Shown: positions 14,134 to 22,440 of the stretch, one piece after another
Layout of the letters: the number at the start of each line of letters is the position of its first letter
How positions within the stretch are numbered: the stretch's first letter is position 1
Origin: an uncultured Clostridia bacterium
GTDB lineage: Bacteria > Bacillota > Clostridia > TANB77 > CAG-508
Assembly: GCA_934154445.1 (NCBI GenBank)
Contig: CAKPGC010000016.1
Location: 1-25,996, forward strand
Direction: 5' to 3'
DNA length: 25,996 nt
Made by a program: the position numbers and the translations under genes
Notes under the pieces: model-generated
What the model saw: the letters and a program-made list of their open reading frames with translations, nothing else
Told to the model about the DNA's origin: nothing
The model's database searches: none

Positions 14134-15852
14134 ATGAATAAGAGAATATATGATTATTTAGAAATTAAAAATTTAAAAGATATGTTAAATAAAACAGGAA
14201 AATTATATGCAGATAGACCAGCATTTAGAATTAAAGTAGAAGAAGGAAAATATCAAATTTATACACACAAAGAAGTACGAGACATGATAAATAATTTAGG
14301 AACAGCACTAATAGATTTAGGACTTAAAGGAAAAAGAATTGCAGTTATTGGAGAAAATAGATATGAATGGGAAATAGCATATTTATCAATTGTATGTGGA
14401 ACAGGAATTGTTGTTCCGTTAGATAAGTCATTACCAGCAAATGAATTAGAACTATTGATAGAAAGATCTGATATAGAAGCCATTTTTTATACAAAAAAAT
14501 ATTCAGATATAATTCAAAATATTAGATATAGTGAGAAAAACAAATTAAAACATTTAATTTCTATGGACAATGATGAGAATTTTGAGGGTATATACTCACA
14601 AAAGGAATTAATACAAGAAGGTAAGAAATTGATAGAAGAAGGAAATAAAGAGTTCTTAAATGCACAAATCAATCCAAAAGAGATGAGTATGATGTTATTT
14701 ACATCAGGAACAACGTCTAAATCTAAAGTTGTAGCACTTTCTCACGAAAATATTTGCACAAATTTAATGGATATTGGAAGTGTACTTGATGTAACACAAG
14801 AAGATGTTTTTCTTTCTGTTTTACCAATACATCATGTGTTTGAATGCACAGTAGGTTTTTTATTTTCGCTATATAAAGGAGCAGAAACCGTTTTCTGTGA
14901 TGGTTTAAGACATATAGTAGAAAACCTAAATGAATATCATGTAACAGTCATGGCATGTGTACCAGGTATATATGAAAGAATATTTATGATGATTAGAAAA
15001 AAATTAGAAAAGCAAGGAAAACTTGAAAAAATATTAGAAAATGAGGAAAAATATAAAAACTTTTCTATGCAAAAAAAGAAAGAAGTATTTAAAGAAATAC
15101 ATGATATGCTAGGTGGAAAAATAAAGCTATTAATAAGTGGAGCTGCATCCTTAGATAAGACAATAGAAGAAAAATATAGATTATTAGGGCTAAACCTAGT
15201 ACAAGGATATGGATTGACTGAAACTTCACCTGTTGTGGCAATTGGAACAAATAAAAATTATAAGTTAGGATCAATTGGAAAAACAGTTCCGAGTGTAGAA
15301 GCAAAACTTGTAAATGTAAATGATGAGGGAATTGGAGAATTAGTAGTTAAAGGATCAAGTGTAATGCTAGGATATTATGAAGATGAAAAAGCAAATAAAA
15401 AATCATTACAAGATGGATGGTTTTATACAGGAGATTTAGCTAAAATAGATGAAGAAGGATATATATTTATATGTGGTAGAAAGAAAAGCGTAATTGTATT
15501 AAAAAATGGCAAAAATATATTCCCAGAAGAAATGGAAAATTTAGTAAATAAAATAGAAGGAATAAAAGAGTCATTTATCTTTGGAAAAATACTATCAAAT
15601 GATGAGAACAATATAAAAATAAATGTAAAGATAGTATTTGATAGAGATGTTATAAAAGATGTTTATAAAGTAGAAAGAGATGAAGACATATATAAAGTTT
15701 TGTCAAAGAAAATTAAAGAAGTCAACCAAACTATGCCATCATATAAAGCAATAAGAGGAATGATACTAACAGAAGAACCGTTAATTAGAACAACAACAAA
15801 TAAAATAAAAAGGCAGGAAAATTTAGATGCAATTAGAAAACTTAAGAACTAA
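14134..15852 (+). CDS. AMP-forming acyl-CoA/acyl-ACP synthetase
   Basis: This 572-residue ANL-superfamily enzyme activates a carboxylic acid with ATP to an acyl-adenylate and then to a thioester. Motifs in order are the P-loop-like MLFTSGTTSKSKVVALSHEN (about residue 188), the A5-type QGYGLTETSPVV, the ATP-ribose Asp in GWFYTGDLAKIDEEGYIFICGRKK (hinge), and KNGKNIFPEEME. The C-terminal catalytic Lys is probably the one in TTNKIKRQ. Overall it resembles long-chain fatty-acid ligases (FadD/Aas-like). As first gene of a fatty-acid synthesis operon it may recycle or import free fatty acids by attaching them to CoA or acyl carrier protein; the acceptor cannot be read. ATG 14134 is the only plausible start. 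Its end overlaps birA by 26 nt. Confidence 0.9.
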   Translation: MNKRIYDYLEIKNLKDMLNKTGKLYADRPAFRIKVEEGKYQIYTHKEVRDMINNLGTALIDLGLKGKRIAVIGENRYEWEIAYLSIVCGTGIVVPLDKSLPANELELLIERSDIEAIFYTKKYSDIIQNIRYSEKNKLKHLISMDNDENFEGIYSQKELIQEGKKLIEEGNKEFLNAQINPKEMSMMLFTSGTTSKSKVVALSHENICTNLMDIGSVLDVTQEDVFLSVLPIHHVFECTVGFLFSLYKGAETVFCDGLRHIVENLNEYHVTVMACVPGIYERIFMMIRKKLEKQGKLEKILENEEKYKNFSMQKKKEVFKEIHDMLGGKIKLLISGAASLDKTIEEKYRLLGLNLVQGYGLTETSPVVAIGTNKNYKLGSIGKTVPSVEAKLVNVNDEGIGELVVKGSSVMLGYYEDEKANKKSLQDGWFYTGDLAKIDEEGYIFICGRKKSVIVLKNGKNIFPEEMENLVNKIEGIKESFIFGKILSNDENNIKINVKIVFDRDVIKDVYKVERDEDIYKVLSKKIKEVNQTMPSYKAIRGMILTEEPLIRTTTNKIKRQENLDAIRKLKN

Positions 15853-16411
15853 ATTTTTAGGAAGAAATAATATTTTTTATAATAAAATAGATTCAACACA
15901 AAATGAAATTTGGAGATTAATAGAAAACAATAATACTCCAGATGGTACTTTAGTATTTGCAGATATTCAAGATAAAGGAATTGGAACACATGGGAGAGTC
16001 TGGCATACAGATGAGGCAAATAATATAGCATTTTCATTTTTTATAAAAACAAATTGTAATATTAAAAAATTAGACGGACTTACAATAAAAATTGCAAATA
16101 TAATTGTTGATATTTTTAAAAAGCAATATGGAATTAATTTAAATATCAAAGAGCCAAATGATATTACATTTAATGATAAAAAAATAGGTGGGATTTTAAC
16201 TCAAACAAAGATTGTTAATGAAAAAGTTAAATACTTAGTAGTTGGAATTGGAATTAATACTAAAAAGGAAAAATTTACAGATGATATAAAAAATATAGCG
16301 ACATCTATAAAAAAAGAATTTGGAATAGATGTAGATACAAAAAAATTCATAGTAGAGTTTTGTAATCAATTTGAAAAAGAAATAGAAATGAGAGGAGTTA
16401 TAAAAAAATGA
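15827..16411 (+). CDS. birA: Biotin-[acetyl-CoA carboxylase] ligase, minimal form
   Basis: This 194-residue catalytic core attaches biotin to the carrier protein AccB, whose gene lies 3 kb downstream. Motifs are DSTQNEIWRL (near residue 22), the biotinyl-AMP loop GIGTHGRVW (GRGRxGRxW in most members), NNIAFSFFI, KEPNDI (usually KWPND) and GGILTQ with VVGIGIN. It lacks the N-terminal helix-turn-helix of regulatory BirA proteins and is shorter at the C-terminus than the usual 235-330 residues; the SH3-like domain seems absent. It starts inside the end of the acyl synthetase after AGGCAGGA, and its TGA overlaps the fabD ATG (ATGA). The overlaps suggest translational coupling. The Trp-to-Glu change in KEPND is unusual but the rest is intact. 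Confidence 0.92.
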   Translation: MQLENLRTKFLGRNNIFYNKIDSTQNEIWRLIENNNTPDGTLVFADIQDKGIGTHGRVWHTDEANNIAFSFFIKTNCNIKKLDGLTIKIANIIVDIFKKQYGINLNIKEPNDITFNDKKIGGILTQTKIVNEKVKYLVVGIGINTKKEKFTDDIKNIATSIKKEFGIDVDTKKFIVEFCNQFEKEIEMRGVIKK

Positions 16412-17344
16412 ATATAGGATTTTTATTTCCTGGTCAAGGATCTCAAAGTGTTGGAATGGGAAAAGACATATATGAAGAATATGAAGATGCAAGAAAAATA
16501 TATAATCAAGTTAAAAATATAACAGGAATAGACATTGCAAAAATATCATTTGAAGGACCAGAAGATATATTAAATGAAACAAAATATACACAACTTGCAA
16601 TACTTACAGAGAGTCTAGCAATATTAGAAATTTTAAAAGATAATAATATAACAGCTAATATGTCAGCAGGATTAAGTTTAGGGGAATATACAGCACTAAT
16701 AAATAGTAAAGCACTTATGTTTGAAGATGGAATAAAAATTGTCCAAAAGCGAGGAGAATATATGCAAAATTTGCTTCCTAGTGGAGAATGGCAAATGGCT
16801 GCAATTATGGGGTTGACTGATAATGAAGTGGAAGATGTTTGCAAAAAAGTAAAATCTGGTTTTGTAGTTCCTGCAAATTATAATTCAGTAGGTCAAGTTG
16901 TGATTTCTGGAGAAAAAGAAGCAATTACTGAAGCAGAAAAAATCGCAAAAGAAATAGGGGCAAAAAAGGTAAGAGTTTTAAAAACAGCAGGACCGTTTCA
17001 TACTGAAAAATTACAAGAAAGTTCAAAGGCATTAAGAAAAGAATTGGGAAATATTACTATTCATAAATTTGAAACAAAAGTAATTAAAAATATAGATGGT
17101 GAGATTTACCAAGATACAGATGATATAAAAGATATTTTAGCTCGTCATATTATAAATCCAGTTAAGTTTACAAAAACAATTCAAAATATGTTAAATAATG
17201 GAATAGATACATTTATAGAGATAGGGCCTCGGAAAAACATTATCAGGATTTGTAAAAAGAGTACCAACAAATAAAGAAATAAAAATATTAAATATTAATA
17301 ATGTTTGTAGTTTGCAAACTGTATTAAAAGAATATGGAGGATAA
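16408..17344 (+). CDS. fabD: Malonyl-CoA:ACP transacylase, +1 frameshift near 17230
   Basis: FabD transfers malonyl from CoA to acyl carrier protein. Residues start MNIGFLFPGQGSQSVGMGKD. The nucleophile lies in SAGLSLGEYTAL (GxSxG), the catalytic His in AGPFHTEKL, and the end in DTFIEIGP. The first frame stops at 17272-17274 after an unrelated tail (RKNIIRICKKSTNK). Skipping the C at 17230 gives GPGKTLSGFVKRVPTNKEIK and on to a stop at 17342-17344, the expected FabD end with the conserved GPGKTLSGF. The joined product is 311 residues, the normal length. The shift falls at CCT CGG A. The true end supplies the GGAGGA that serves as the fabG ribosome-binding site. It may be a programmed frameshift, a mutation or a sequence error; see findings. 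Confidence 0.9.
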
Positions 17345-17347
17345 GAA

Positions 17348-18082
17348 ATGAGTAAACTAGCATTAATTACAGGTGGAACAAGAGGAATTGGAAAGCAAAT
17401 AGCTCTAACATTTGCAAAAGAAGGATATGATATTGCAATCAATTATAGAACAGAAAATGATGACTTAAAAATTACTAAAGAAGAAATAGAATCAAATAAT
17501 GTAAAGTGTTTTGTGGTTCAAGGGGATGTGACTAAATTTGAGGATTGTGAAAAATTTGTAAAACAAATTATAGAAGAATTTGGAAACATAGATGTGTTAG
17601 TGAATAATGCAGGAATTACAAGAGACACATTGTTAATGAGAATGAAAGAAGACGATTTTAAACAGGTTATAGATACAAATTTAGTAGGTACATTTAATGT
17701 GACTAAAAATGTAATTAGTTATATGATGAAAGCAAGAAATGGAAGAATAATAAATATATCATCAGTTGTAGGAATATCAGGAAATGCAGGTCAAACAAAT
17801 TATGCAGCATCAAAAGCAGGAATTATAGGATTTACAAAAAGTTTAGCAAAAGAAGTAGCTTCAAGAAACATTACTGTTAATGCAGTAGCACCAGGTTTTA
17901 TTGATACGCAAATGACAGCTGTATTAAAAGAAGATATTAAAGAAGATATTGCAAAAAAAATTCCTCTAAAAAGAATGGGAACACCACAAGATGTAGCAAA
18001 TGTTGTTAAGTTTTTAGCATCTAGTGATAGTTCATATATTACAGGGCAAGTAATTCATATTGATGGTGGAATGTTAATGTAA
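17348..18082 (+). CDS. fabG: 3-oxoacyl-ACP reductase
   Basis: This 244-residue short-chain dehydrogenase reduces 3-ketoacyl-ACP with NADPH in the elongation cycle. It shows the cofactor loop TGGTRGIG (residues 8-15), the NNAGIT motif, the catalytic Ser in NISSVVG, and the YAASKAG Tyr-x3-Lys pair, followed by AVAPGFIDTQMT and a C-terminal ITGQVIHIDGGML typical of FabG. Length is exact for the family. It begins 3 nt after the restored fabD stop and uses the GGAGG in fabD's last codons as its ribosome-binding site. That is further support that fabD really runs to 17344. Confidence 0.97.
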   Translation: MSKLALITGGTRGIGKQIALTFAKEGYDIAINYRTENDDLKITKEEIESNNVKCFVVQGDVTKFEDCEKFVKQIIEEFGNIDVLVNNAGITRDTLLMRMKEDDFKQVIDTNLVGTFNVTKNVISYMMKARNGRIINISSVVGISGNAGQTNYAASKAGIIGFTKSLAKEVASRNITVNAVAPGFIDTQMTAVLKEDIKEDIAKKIPLKRMGTPQDVANVVKFLASSDSSYITGQVIHIDGGMLM

Positions 18083-18095
18083 GGAGAAATGGAAG

Positions 18096-19337
18096 ATGGA
18101 AAGAAGAGTAGTTATAACAGGACTAGGAGCAATTACTCCAATAGGAAATAATGTAAATGAAACATGGAAAGGAATTGAAAATAAAGAATGTGGAATTGAT
18201 AATATTTCATTATTTGATAGTAGTAACTTTAAAACAAGTTTGTGTGCAGAAGTAAAAGATTATAATCCTTTAGATTACTTTGAACCTAAACAGGCAAAAA
18301 GATTAGATAGATCTTCACAGTTTGCACTAATAGCTGCAAGAGAAGCAGTAAAAAATAGTGGAATAACTTCGGAAAATACAGATTTTGAAAGAGTAGGAAT
18401 TTTTGTAAGTACAGGAATTGGTGGATTGATGACTATTCAAAATCAATGTGAAGTTAATTACGAAAAAGGGAATAATAGGGTATCTCCTATGTTTATACCA
18501 ATGTCAATAGCTAATATGCCAGCTGGAAATATTTCAATAGAATTTGGATTTAAAGGTGAATCTATGTCAATTGTTACAGCTTGTAGTTCTTCAACACATG
18601 CAATAGGAGAAGGGTATAAAACAATAAAACATGGATATGAAGATGTTGTTGTTACAGGAGGTACAGAAGCTTCTATATGTCCTGTTGGAATAGCTGGTTT
18701 TGAAAATATGAAAGCTTTATGTACTTCTACAGATAAGAATAGAGCAAGTATTCCATTTGATAAAGAAAGAAGCGGATTCGTTATGGGAGAAGGAAGCGGA
18801 ATACTAGTATTAGAAGAATTAGAACATGCAAAAAAAAGAAATGCTAAAATATATGCAGAAGTTATTGGATTCGGCTCAACTTCAGATGCTTACCATATAA
18901 CATCTCCATGCCCTGATGGAGAAGGTGGAGCAAATGCAATGATAAGAGCGATAAAAGATGCCAAAATTAAACCAGAAGATATAGATTATATAAATGCACA
19001 TGGAACATCAACACATTTAAATGATTTAACAGAAACAATGGCTATAAAAACAGCATTGGGTGAGTCAAGCAAAAAAGTAATGGTAAGTTCTACAAAAGGA
19101 AATATAGGACACCTTTTAGGAGCTGCAGGAGCAGTAGAAGCAATTTTTTGTGTAAAAGCAATGGAAAATGAGTTAGTACCACCAACAATAAATTATAAAG
19201 AAAAAGATGAAGAATGTGATTTAGACATTGTGCCAAATGAACCAAGAAAGTCTAAATTAAATATTGTTATGTCAAATTCACTTGGATTTGGAGGGCACAA
19301 TTCTAGTATTATCTTAAAAAAGTGGGAGGAAGAATAA
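18096..19337 (+). CDS. fabF: 3-oxoacyl-ACP synthase II
   Basis: This 413-residue condensing enzyme extends acyl-ACP by two carbons from malonyl-ACP. The catalytic triad is visible: Cys in VTACSSSTHAIG, His in INAHGTSTHLND and His in GNIGHLLGAAGAVEA. It starts RRVVITGLGAITPIGNN and ends SLGFGGHNSSIIL, as FabF does. A FabH-type initiating enzyme, which uses acetyl-CoA and a Cys-His-Asn triad, is not in the window, so FabF may not be the only condensing enzyme in the cell. AAGGAG precedes the start. Its stop is followed at once by the accB ATG. Confidence 0.97.
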   Translation: MERRVVITGLGAITPIGNNVNETWKGIENKECGIDNISLFDSSNFKTSLCAEVKDYNPLDYFEPKQAKRLDRSSQFALIAAREAVKNSGITSENTDFERVGIFVSTGIGGLMTIQNQCEVNYEKGNNRVSPMFIPMSIANMPAGNISIEFGFKGESMSIVTACSSSTHAIGEGYKTIKHGYEDVVVTGGTEASICPVGIAGFENMKALCTSTDKNRASIPFDKERSGFVMGEGSGILVLEELEHAKKRNAKIYAEVIGFGSTSDAYHITSPCPDGEGGANAMIRAIKDAKIKPEDIDYINAHGTSTHLNDLTETMAIKTALGESSKKVMVSSTKGNIGHLLGAAGAVEAIFCVKAMENELVPPTINYKEKDEECDLDIVPNEPRKSKLNIVMSNSLGFGGHNSSIILKKWEEE

Positions 19338-19778
19338 ATGGAATATGAAAAAATAAAACAACTAATAGATGAGATGGGAAATTCGAAACTAACAGAAATT
19401 GATATTGAGTTTCCAGATGGTACCAAAATTAGTATGAAAAAAGATAAAATACAAGAAAAAATAATTCAAAATACTTCAATTATAAAAAATGATACTATTG
19501 AAAATCAAATAAAAGAAGATACAACTGAAAAAAAAGGAAATATAATAAAATCACCAATGGTTGGAACTTTTTATTTGAAACCTTCTCCTACAGCAGAACC
19601 TTATATTGAAATAGGAAAAGAAGTAAAAAAAGGTGATGTACTTTGCATTATTGAAGCTATGAAATTAATGAATGAAATTGAGTCAGAATACACAGGTAAA
19701 GTTATAGAAATTTTAGTAAAAGATGGTGAAACAGTAGAATATGGAACACCATTACTTAGAATAGAAGGTGAAAATTAA
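19338..19778 (+). CDS. accB: Biotin carboxyl carrier protein of acetyl-CoA carboxylase
   Basis: This 146-residue carrier has an N-terminal helix (EYEKIKQLIDEMG), an acidic/lysine-rich linker, and a C-terminal biotinyl domain (about residues 70-146). The domain carries the biotinylation site EAMKLMNEIES, where Lys of MKL is modified. SPMVGTFYLKPSPTAEPYIE is the matching strand region. It moves carboxylated biotin from AccC to AccA/AccD. BirA encoded upstream in the same operon is the expected modifying enzyme. It starts directly after the fabF stop, and its own stop overlaps the fabZ ATG (TAATG). Confidence 0.97.
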   Translation: MEYEKIKQLIDEMGNSKLTEIDIEFPDGTKISMKKDKIQEKIIQNTSIIKNDTIENQIKEDTTEKKGNIIKSPMVGTFYLKPSPTAEPYIEIGKEVKKGDVLCIIEAMKLMNEIESEYTGKVIEILVKDGETVEYGTPLLRIEGEN

Positions 19779-20200
19779 TGCTAAATAAAGAAGAAATTAA
19801 AAATATTATTCCACAAAGAGAACCATTTTTAATGATCGATGAAGTAGAAGAATATGTTCCAGGAGAATCAGCAATAGCATATAAAAACGTAAATGAGCAA
19901 GAATGGTATTTTAAAGGTCATTTTCCAGGTAATCCAATTATGCCAGGAGTACTAATTACAGAAAGTTTAGCACAAACAGGAGCAGTTGCAATTCTTTCAA
20001 TGAATGAAAATAAAGGGAAAAATGCTTTATTCGGTGGAATTGATAAAATGAAATTTAAAAGAAAAGTTGTACCTGGTGATAGATTAAAACTAGAAGTGAA
20101 AATTATAAAAAGAAAAGGACCAATTGGAATAGGAGAAGCAATAGCGACAGTTGATGAAAAAATTGTAGCTAAAGGTGAATTGACATTTGCTTTGGTTTAA
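19778..20200 (+). CDS. fabZ: 3-hydroxyacyl-ACP dehydratase
   Basis: This 140-residue hot-dog-fold enzyme dehydrates 3-hydroxyacyl-ACP to trans-2-enoyl-ACP. It opens KEEIKNIIPQREPFLMIDEV. The active-site His is in WYFKGHFPGNPIMPGVL and the Glu in ITESLAQTGA, the full FabZ signature. GIDKMKFKRKVVPGDRL follows as expected. Length is standard. AAGGTG lies before the start inside accB. The next gene, accC, begins 38 nt later with its own ribosome-binding site. Confidence 0.97.
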   Translation: MLNKEEIKNIIPQREPFLMIDEVEEYVPGESAIAYKNVNEQEWYFKGHFPGNPIMPGVLITESLAQTGAVAILSMNENKGKNALFGGIDKMKFKRKVVPGDRLKLEVKIIKRKGPIGIGEAIATVDEKIVAKGELTFALV

Positions 20201-20238
20201 GTTTATTTAAAATTAAAAGTTGAAAGAGGTGAAAATAA

Positions 20239-21594
20239 ATGAATAAAATATTAATTGCAAATCGTGGTGAAATTGCAGTTCGTATTATAAGGGCATGTAA
20301 AGAAATGAATATAAAAACAGTTGCAGTTTATTCAGAAATAGATAAAGATGCATTACACACTCGCTTGGCGGATGAAGCTATTTGTATTGGACCAGCTCAA
20401 GCTAATAAGAGCTACCTAAATATAAAAAATATTATACAAGCAGCATATATAACAAAAGCTGATAGCATTCATCCAGGTTTTGGCTTTTTATCAGAAAATT
20501 CAAAATTTGCTCAAATATGTGAAGAATCAAATATAAAATTTATTGGTCCAAAGTCAAATGTTATTGATTTATTAGGAAATAAATCAAATGCAAAAGAGAT
20601 GATGAAAAAAGCAGGAGTGCCTGTTATACCTGGTTCAGATGGGAGTATAAAAGGATTAAAAGATGCGTTAGAAATAGCAAAAAACATAGGTTATCCAGTT
20701 ATATTAAAAGCAGCAGCAGGAGGCGGTGGAAAAGGCATTAGAGTTGCAAATACAGCAGAAGAATTGGAAAAAGAATATGAAATAGTAAAACAAGAGGCGA
20801 AAAATTCATTTAATGATGATGAAATATATATAGAAAAATTCATTGAAAATCCAAGACATGTCGAAATTCAAATAGTAGCAGATGAACATGGAAATGTAAT
20901 TCATTTAGGAGAAAGAGATTGTACTATTCAAAGAAATCATCAAAAAGTAATAGAAGAAACACCATCTACTGCTATTGATGAAAAAACAAGAAATAAAATG
21001 GGAAATGCTGCTATAAAAGCAGCTAAAGCAGCTGGATATACAAGCCTTGGAACAGTAGAATTTTTAGTAGATAAAAACAATAATTTTTATTTTATGGAAA
21101 TGAATACAAGAATTCAGGTGGAACACCCAATTACTGAAATGAGAACAGGAATAGATTTAGTAAAAACACAAATAAAAATTGCAACAGGAGAGAAACTTAA
21201 AATAAAGCAAAAAGATGTAGAATTTAAAGGACATTCTATAGAATGTAGATTAAATGCCGAAAATCCAAGTAAAAAATTTATGCCATGTCCAGGACTTATA
21301 AAAGGTTTACATTTTCCAGGAGGAAATGGAGTAAGAATAGATAGTTCAATTTATGAAGGATATACAATTCCATCAAATTATGATTCCATGATTGCAAAGC
21401 TTATTACTTTTGGAGTAAATAGAAATGAAGCAATTAGTAAAATGAAAAGAGTACTAGAAGAATTAGTTGTAGAAGGAATACAAACAAATCAAGATTTTTT
21501 ATTTGAAATAATTAAAAATCCCAACTTTATTAGAGGAAATTTTGATACTTCATTTATAGAAAAAGAAATAATAAAAAAGGAGACTACTAAATGA
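20239..21594 (+). CDS. accC: Biotin carboxylase of acetyl-CoA carboxylase
   Basis: This 451-residue ATP-grasp enzyme carboxylates the biotin of AccB using bicarbonate and ATP. Family marks run throughout: KILIANRGEIAVRIIRACKE at the start, HPGFGFLSEN, the glycine-rich ATP lid KAAAGGGGKGIRV (about residues 158-170), ERDCTIQRNHQKVIEE, EMNTRIQVEHPITEM with the catalytic Glu/Arg residues, and ECRLNAENP. GAAAGAGGTG precedes the start. The stop TGA overlaps the accD ATG (ATGA at 21591-21594), implying coupled translation. Confidence 0.98.
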   Translation: MNKILIANRGEIAVRIIRACKEMNIKTVAVYSEIDKDALHTRLADEAICIGPAQANKSYLNIKNIIQAAYITKADSIHPGFGFLSENSKFAQICEESNIKFIGPKSNVIDLLGNKSNAKEMMKKAGVPVIPGSDGSIKGLKDALEIAKNIGYPVILKAAAGGGGKGIRVANTAEELEKEYEIVKQEAKNSFNDDEIYIEKFIENPRHVEIQIVADEHGNVIHLGERDCTIQRNHQKVIEETPSTAIDEKTRNKMGNAAIKAAKAAGYTSLGTVEFLVDKNNNFYFMEMNTRIQVEHPITEMRTGIDLVKTQIKIATGEKLKIKQKDVEFKGHSIECRLNAENPSKKFMPCPGLIKGLHFPGGNGVRIDSSIYEGYTIPSNYDSMIAKLITFGVNRNEAISKMKRVLEELVVEGIQTNQDFLFEIIKNPNFIRGNFDTSFIEKEIIKKETTK

Positions 21595-22440
21595 TTGTAG
21601 ATAAAATAAAGAAAAGGCAAATACCAACAAATCACAAAAATTCTAATATAGATATACCAGTGGGGAAATGGGTGAAATGTGAAAAATGTAAAGAAATACT
21701 CTACAAAGAAACACTTAGAAATAATCTAAATATTTGCCCATATTGTGGACATTACTTTAGAATGCATATAGATAGAAGACTAGAATTAATAATAGATAAA
21801 AATACATATAAAAAGTTTGATTTAAATATAGAAACAACAAATCCGCTGGAATTAGAAGATTATCCTAAAAAACTTGAAATTTTAAGAGAAAAAACAGGGC
21901 TATCTGAAGCAGTAGCATGCCGGAACTGGTAAAATTAAAGGAGAAGATGTTGTTATATGTGTTATGGATAGTGGTTTCTTGATGGGAAGTATGGGAAGTG
22001 TTGTAGGCGAAAAAATAACATATGCTATTGAGCAAGCAGTAGAAAAAAGATTACCACTTATTATATTTTCTGTTTCAGGTGGAGCTAGAATGCAAGAGGG
22101 AATTATATCTTTAATGCAAATGGCAAAAACTACAGCTGCACTTACCAAATTAGATGAAGCAGGATTATTATATATATCTGTTTTAACAGATCCAACGTAT
22201 GGAGGAGTTACAGCTTCATTTGCAAGTTTGGGAGACATTGTTTTAGCAGAACCAGATGCAATGATAGGATTTGCAGGTCAAAGGGTAATAAAACAAACAA
22301 TAGGTGAGGAATTACCAGATGGTTTCCAAACAGCTGAATTTTTACTAGAACATGGTTTTATAGATAAGATAGTTGAAAGAAAAGATTTAAAAGATACTAT
22401 TTATGAATTAATTATGTTCCATAAAGGAGGCGAAAATTAA
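21591..22440 (+). CDS. accD: Acetyl-CoA carboxylase carboxyltransferase beta, +1 frameshift near 21921
   Basis: AccD with AccA transfers carboxyl from biotin to acetyl-CoA, making malonyl-CoA. The first frame encodes the N-terminal zinc ribbon (CEKCKEILYKE...NICPYCG) and the start of the crotonase fold, then stops at 21930 after ACRNW. Skipping one C (21921 or 21920) gives ACGTGKIKGEDVVICVMDSG, continuing through SGGARMQEGI and DPTYGGVTASFA to the stop at 22438-22440. The joined product is 282 residues, normal for AccD. The downstream half alone begins at ATG 21964 without a ribosome-binding site, so separate translation is unlikely. The shift falls at TGC CGG A. The end overlaps accA (TAATG). 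Confidence 0.9.

Noticed and set aside
21964..22440. Downstream half of accD as an independent gene
   Set aside because: The ATG has no ribosome-binding site, and the frame is open and family-like right up to the shift point, so it is the second part of accD.
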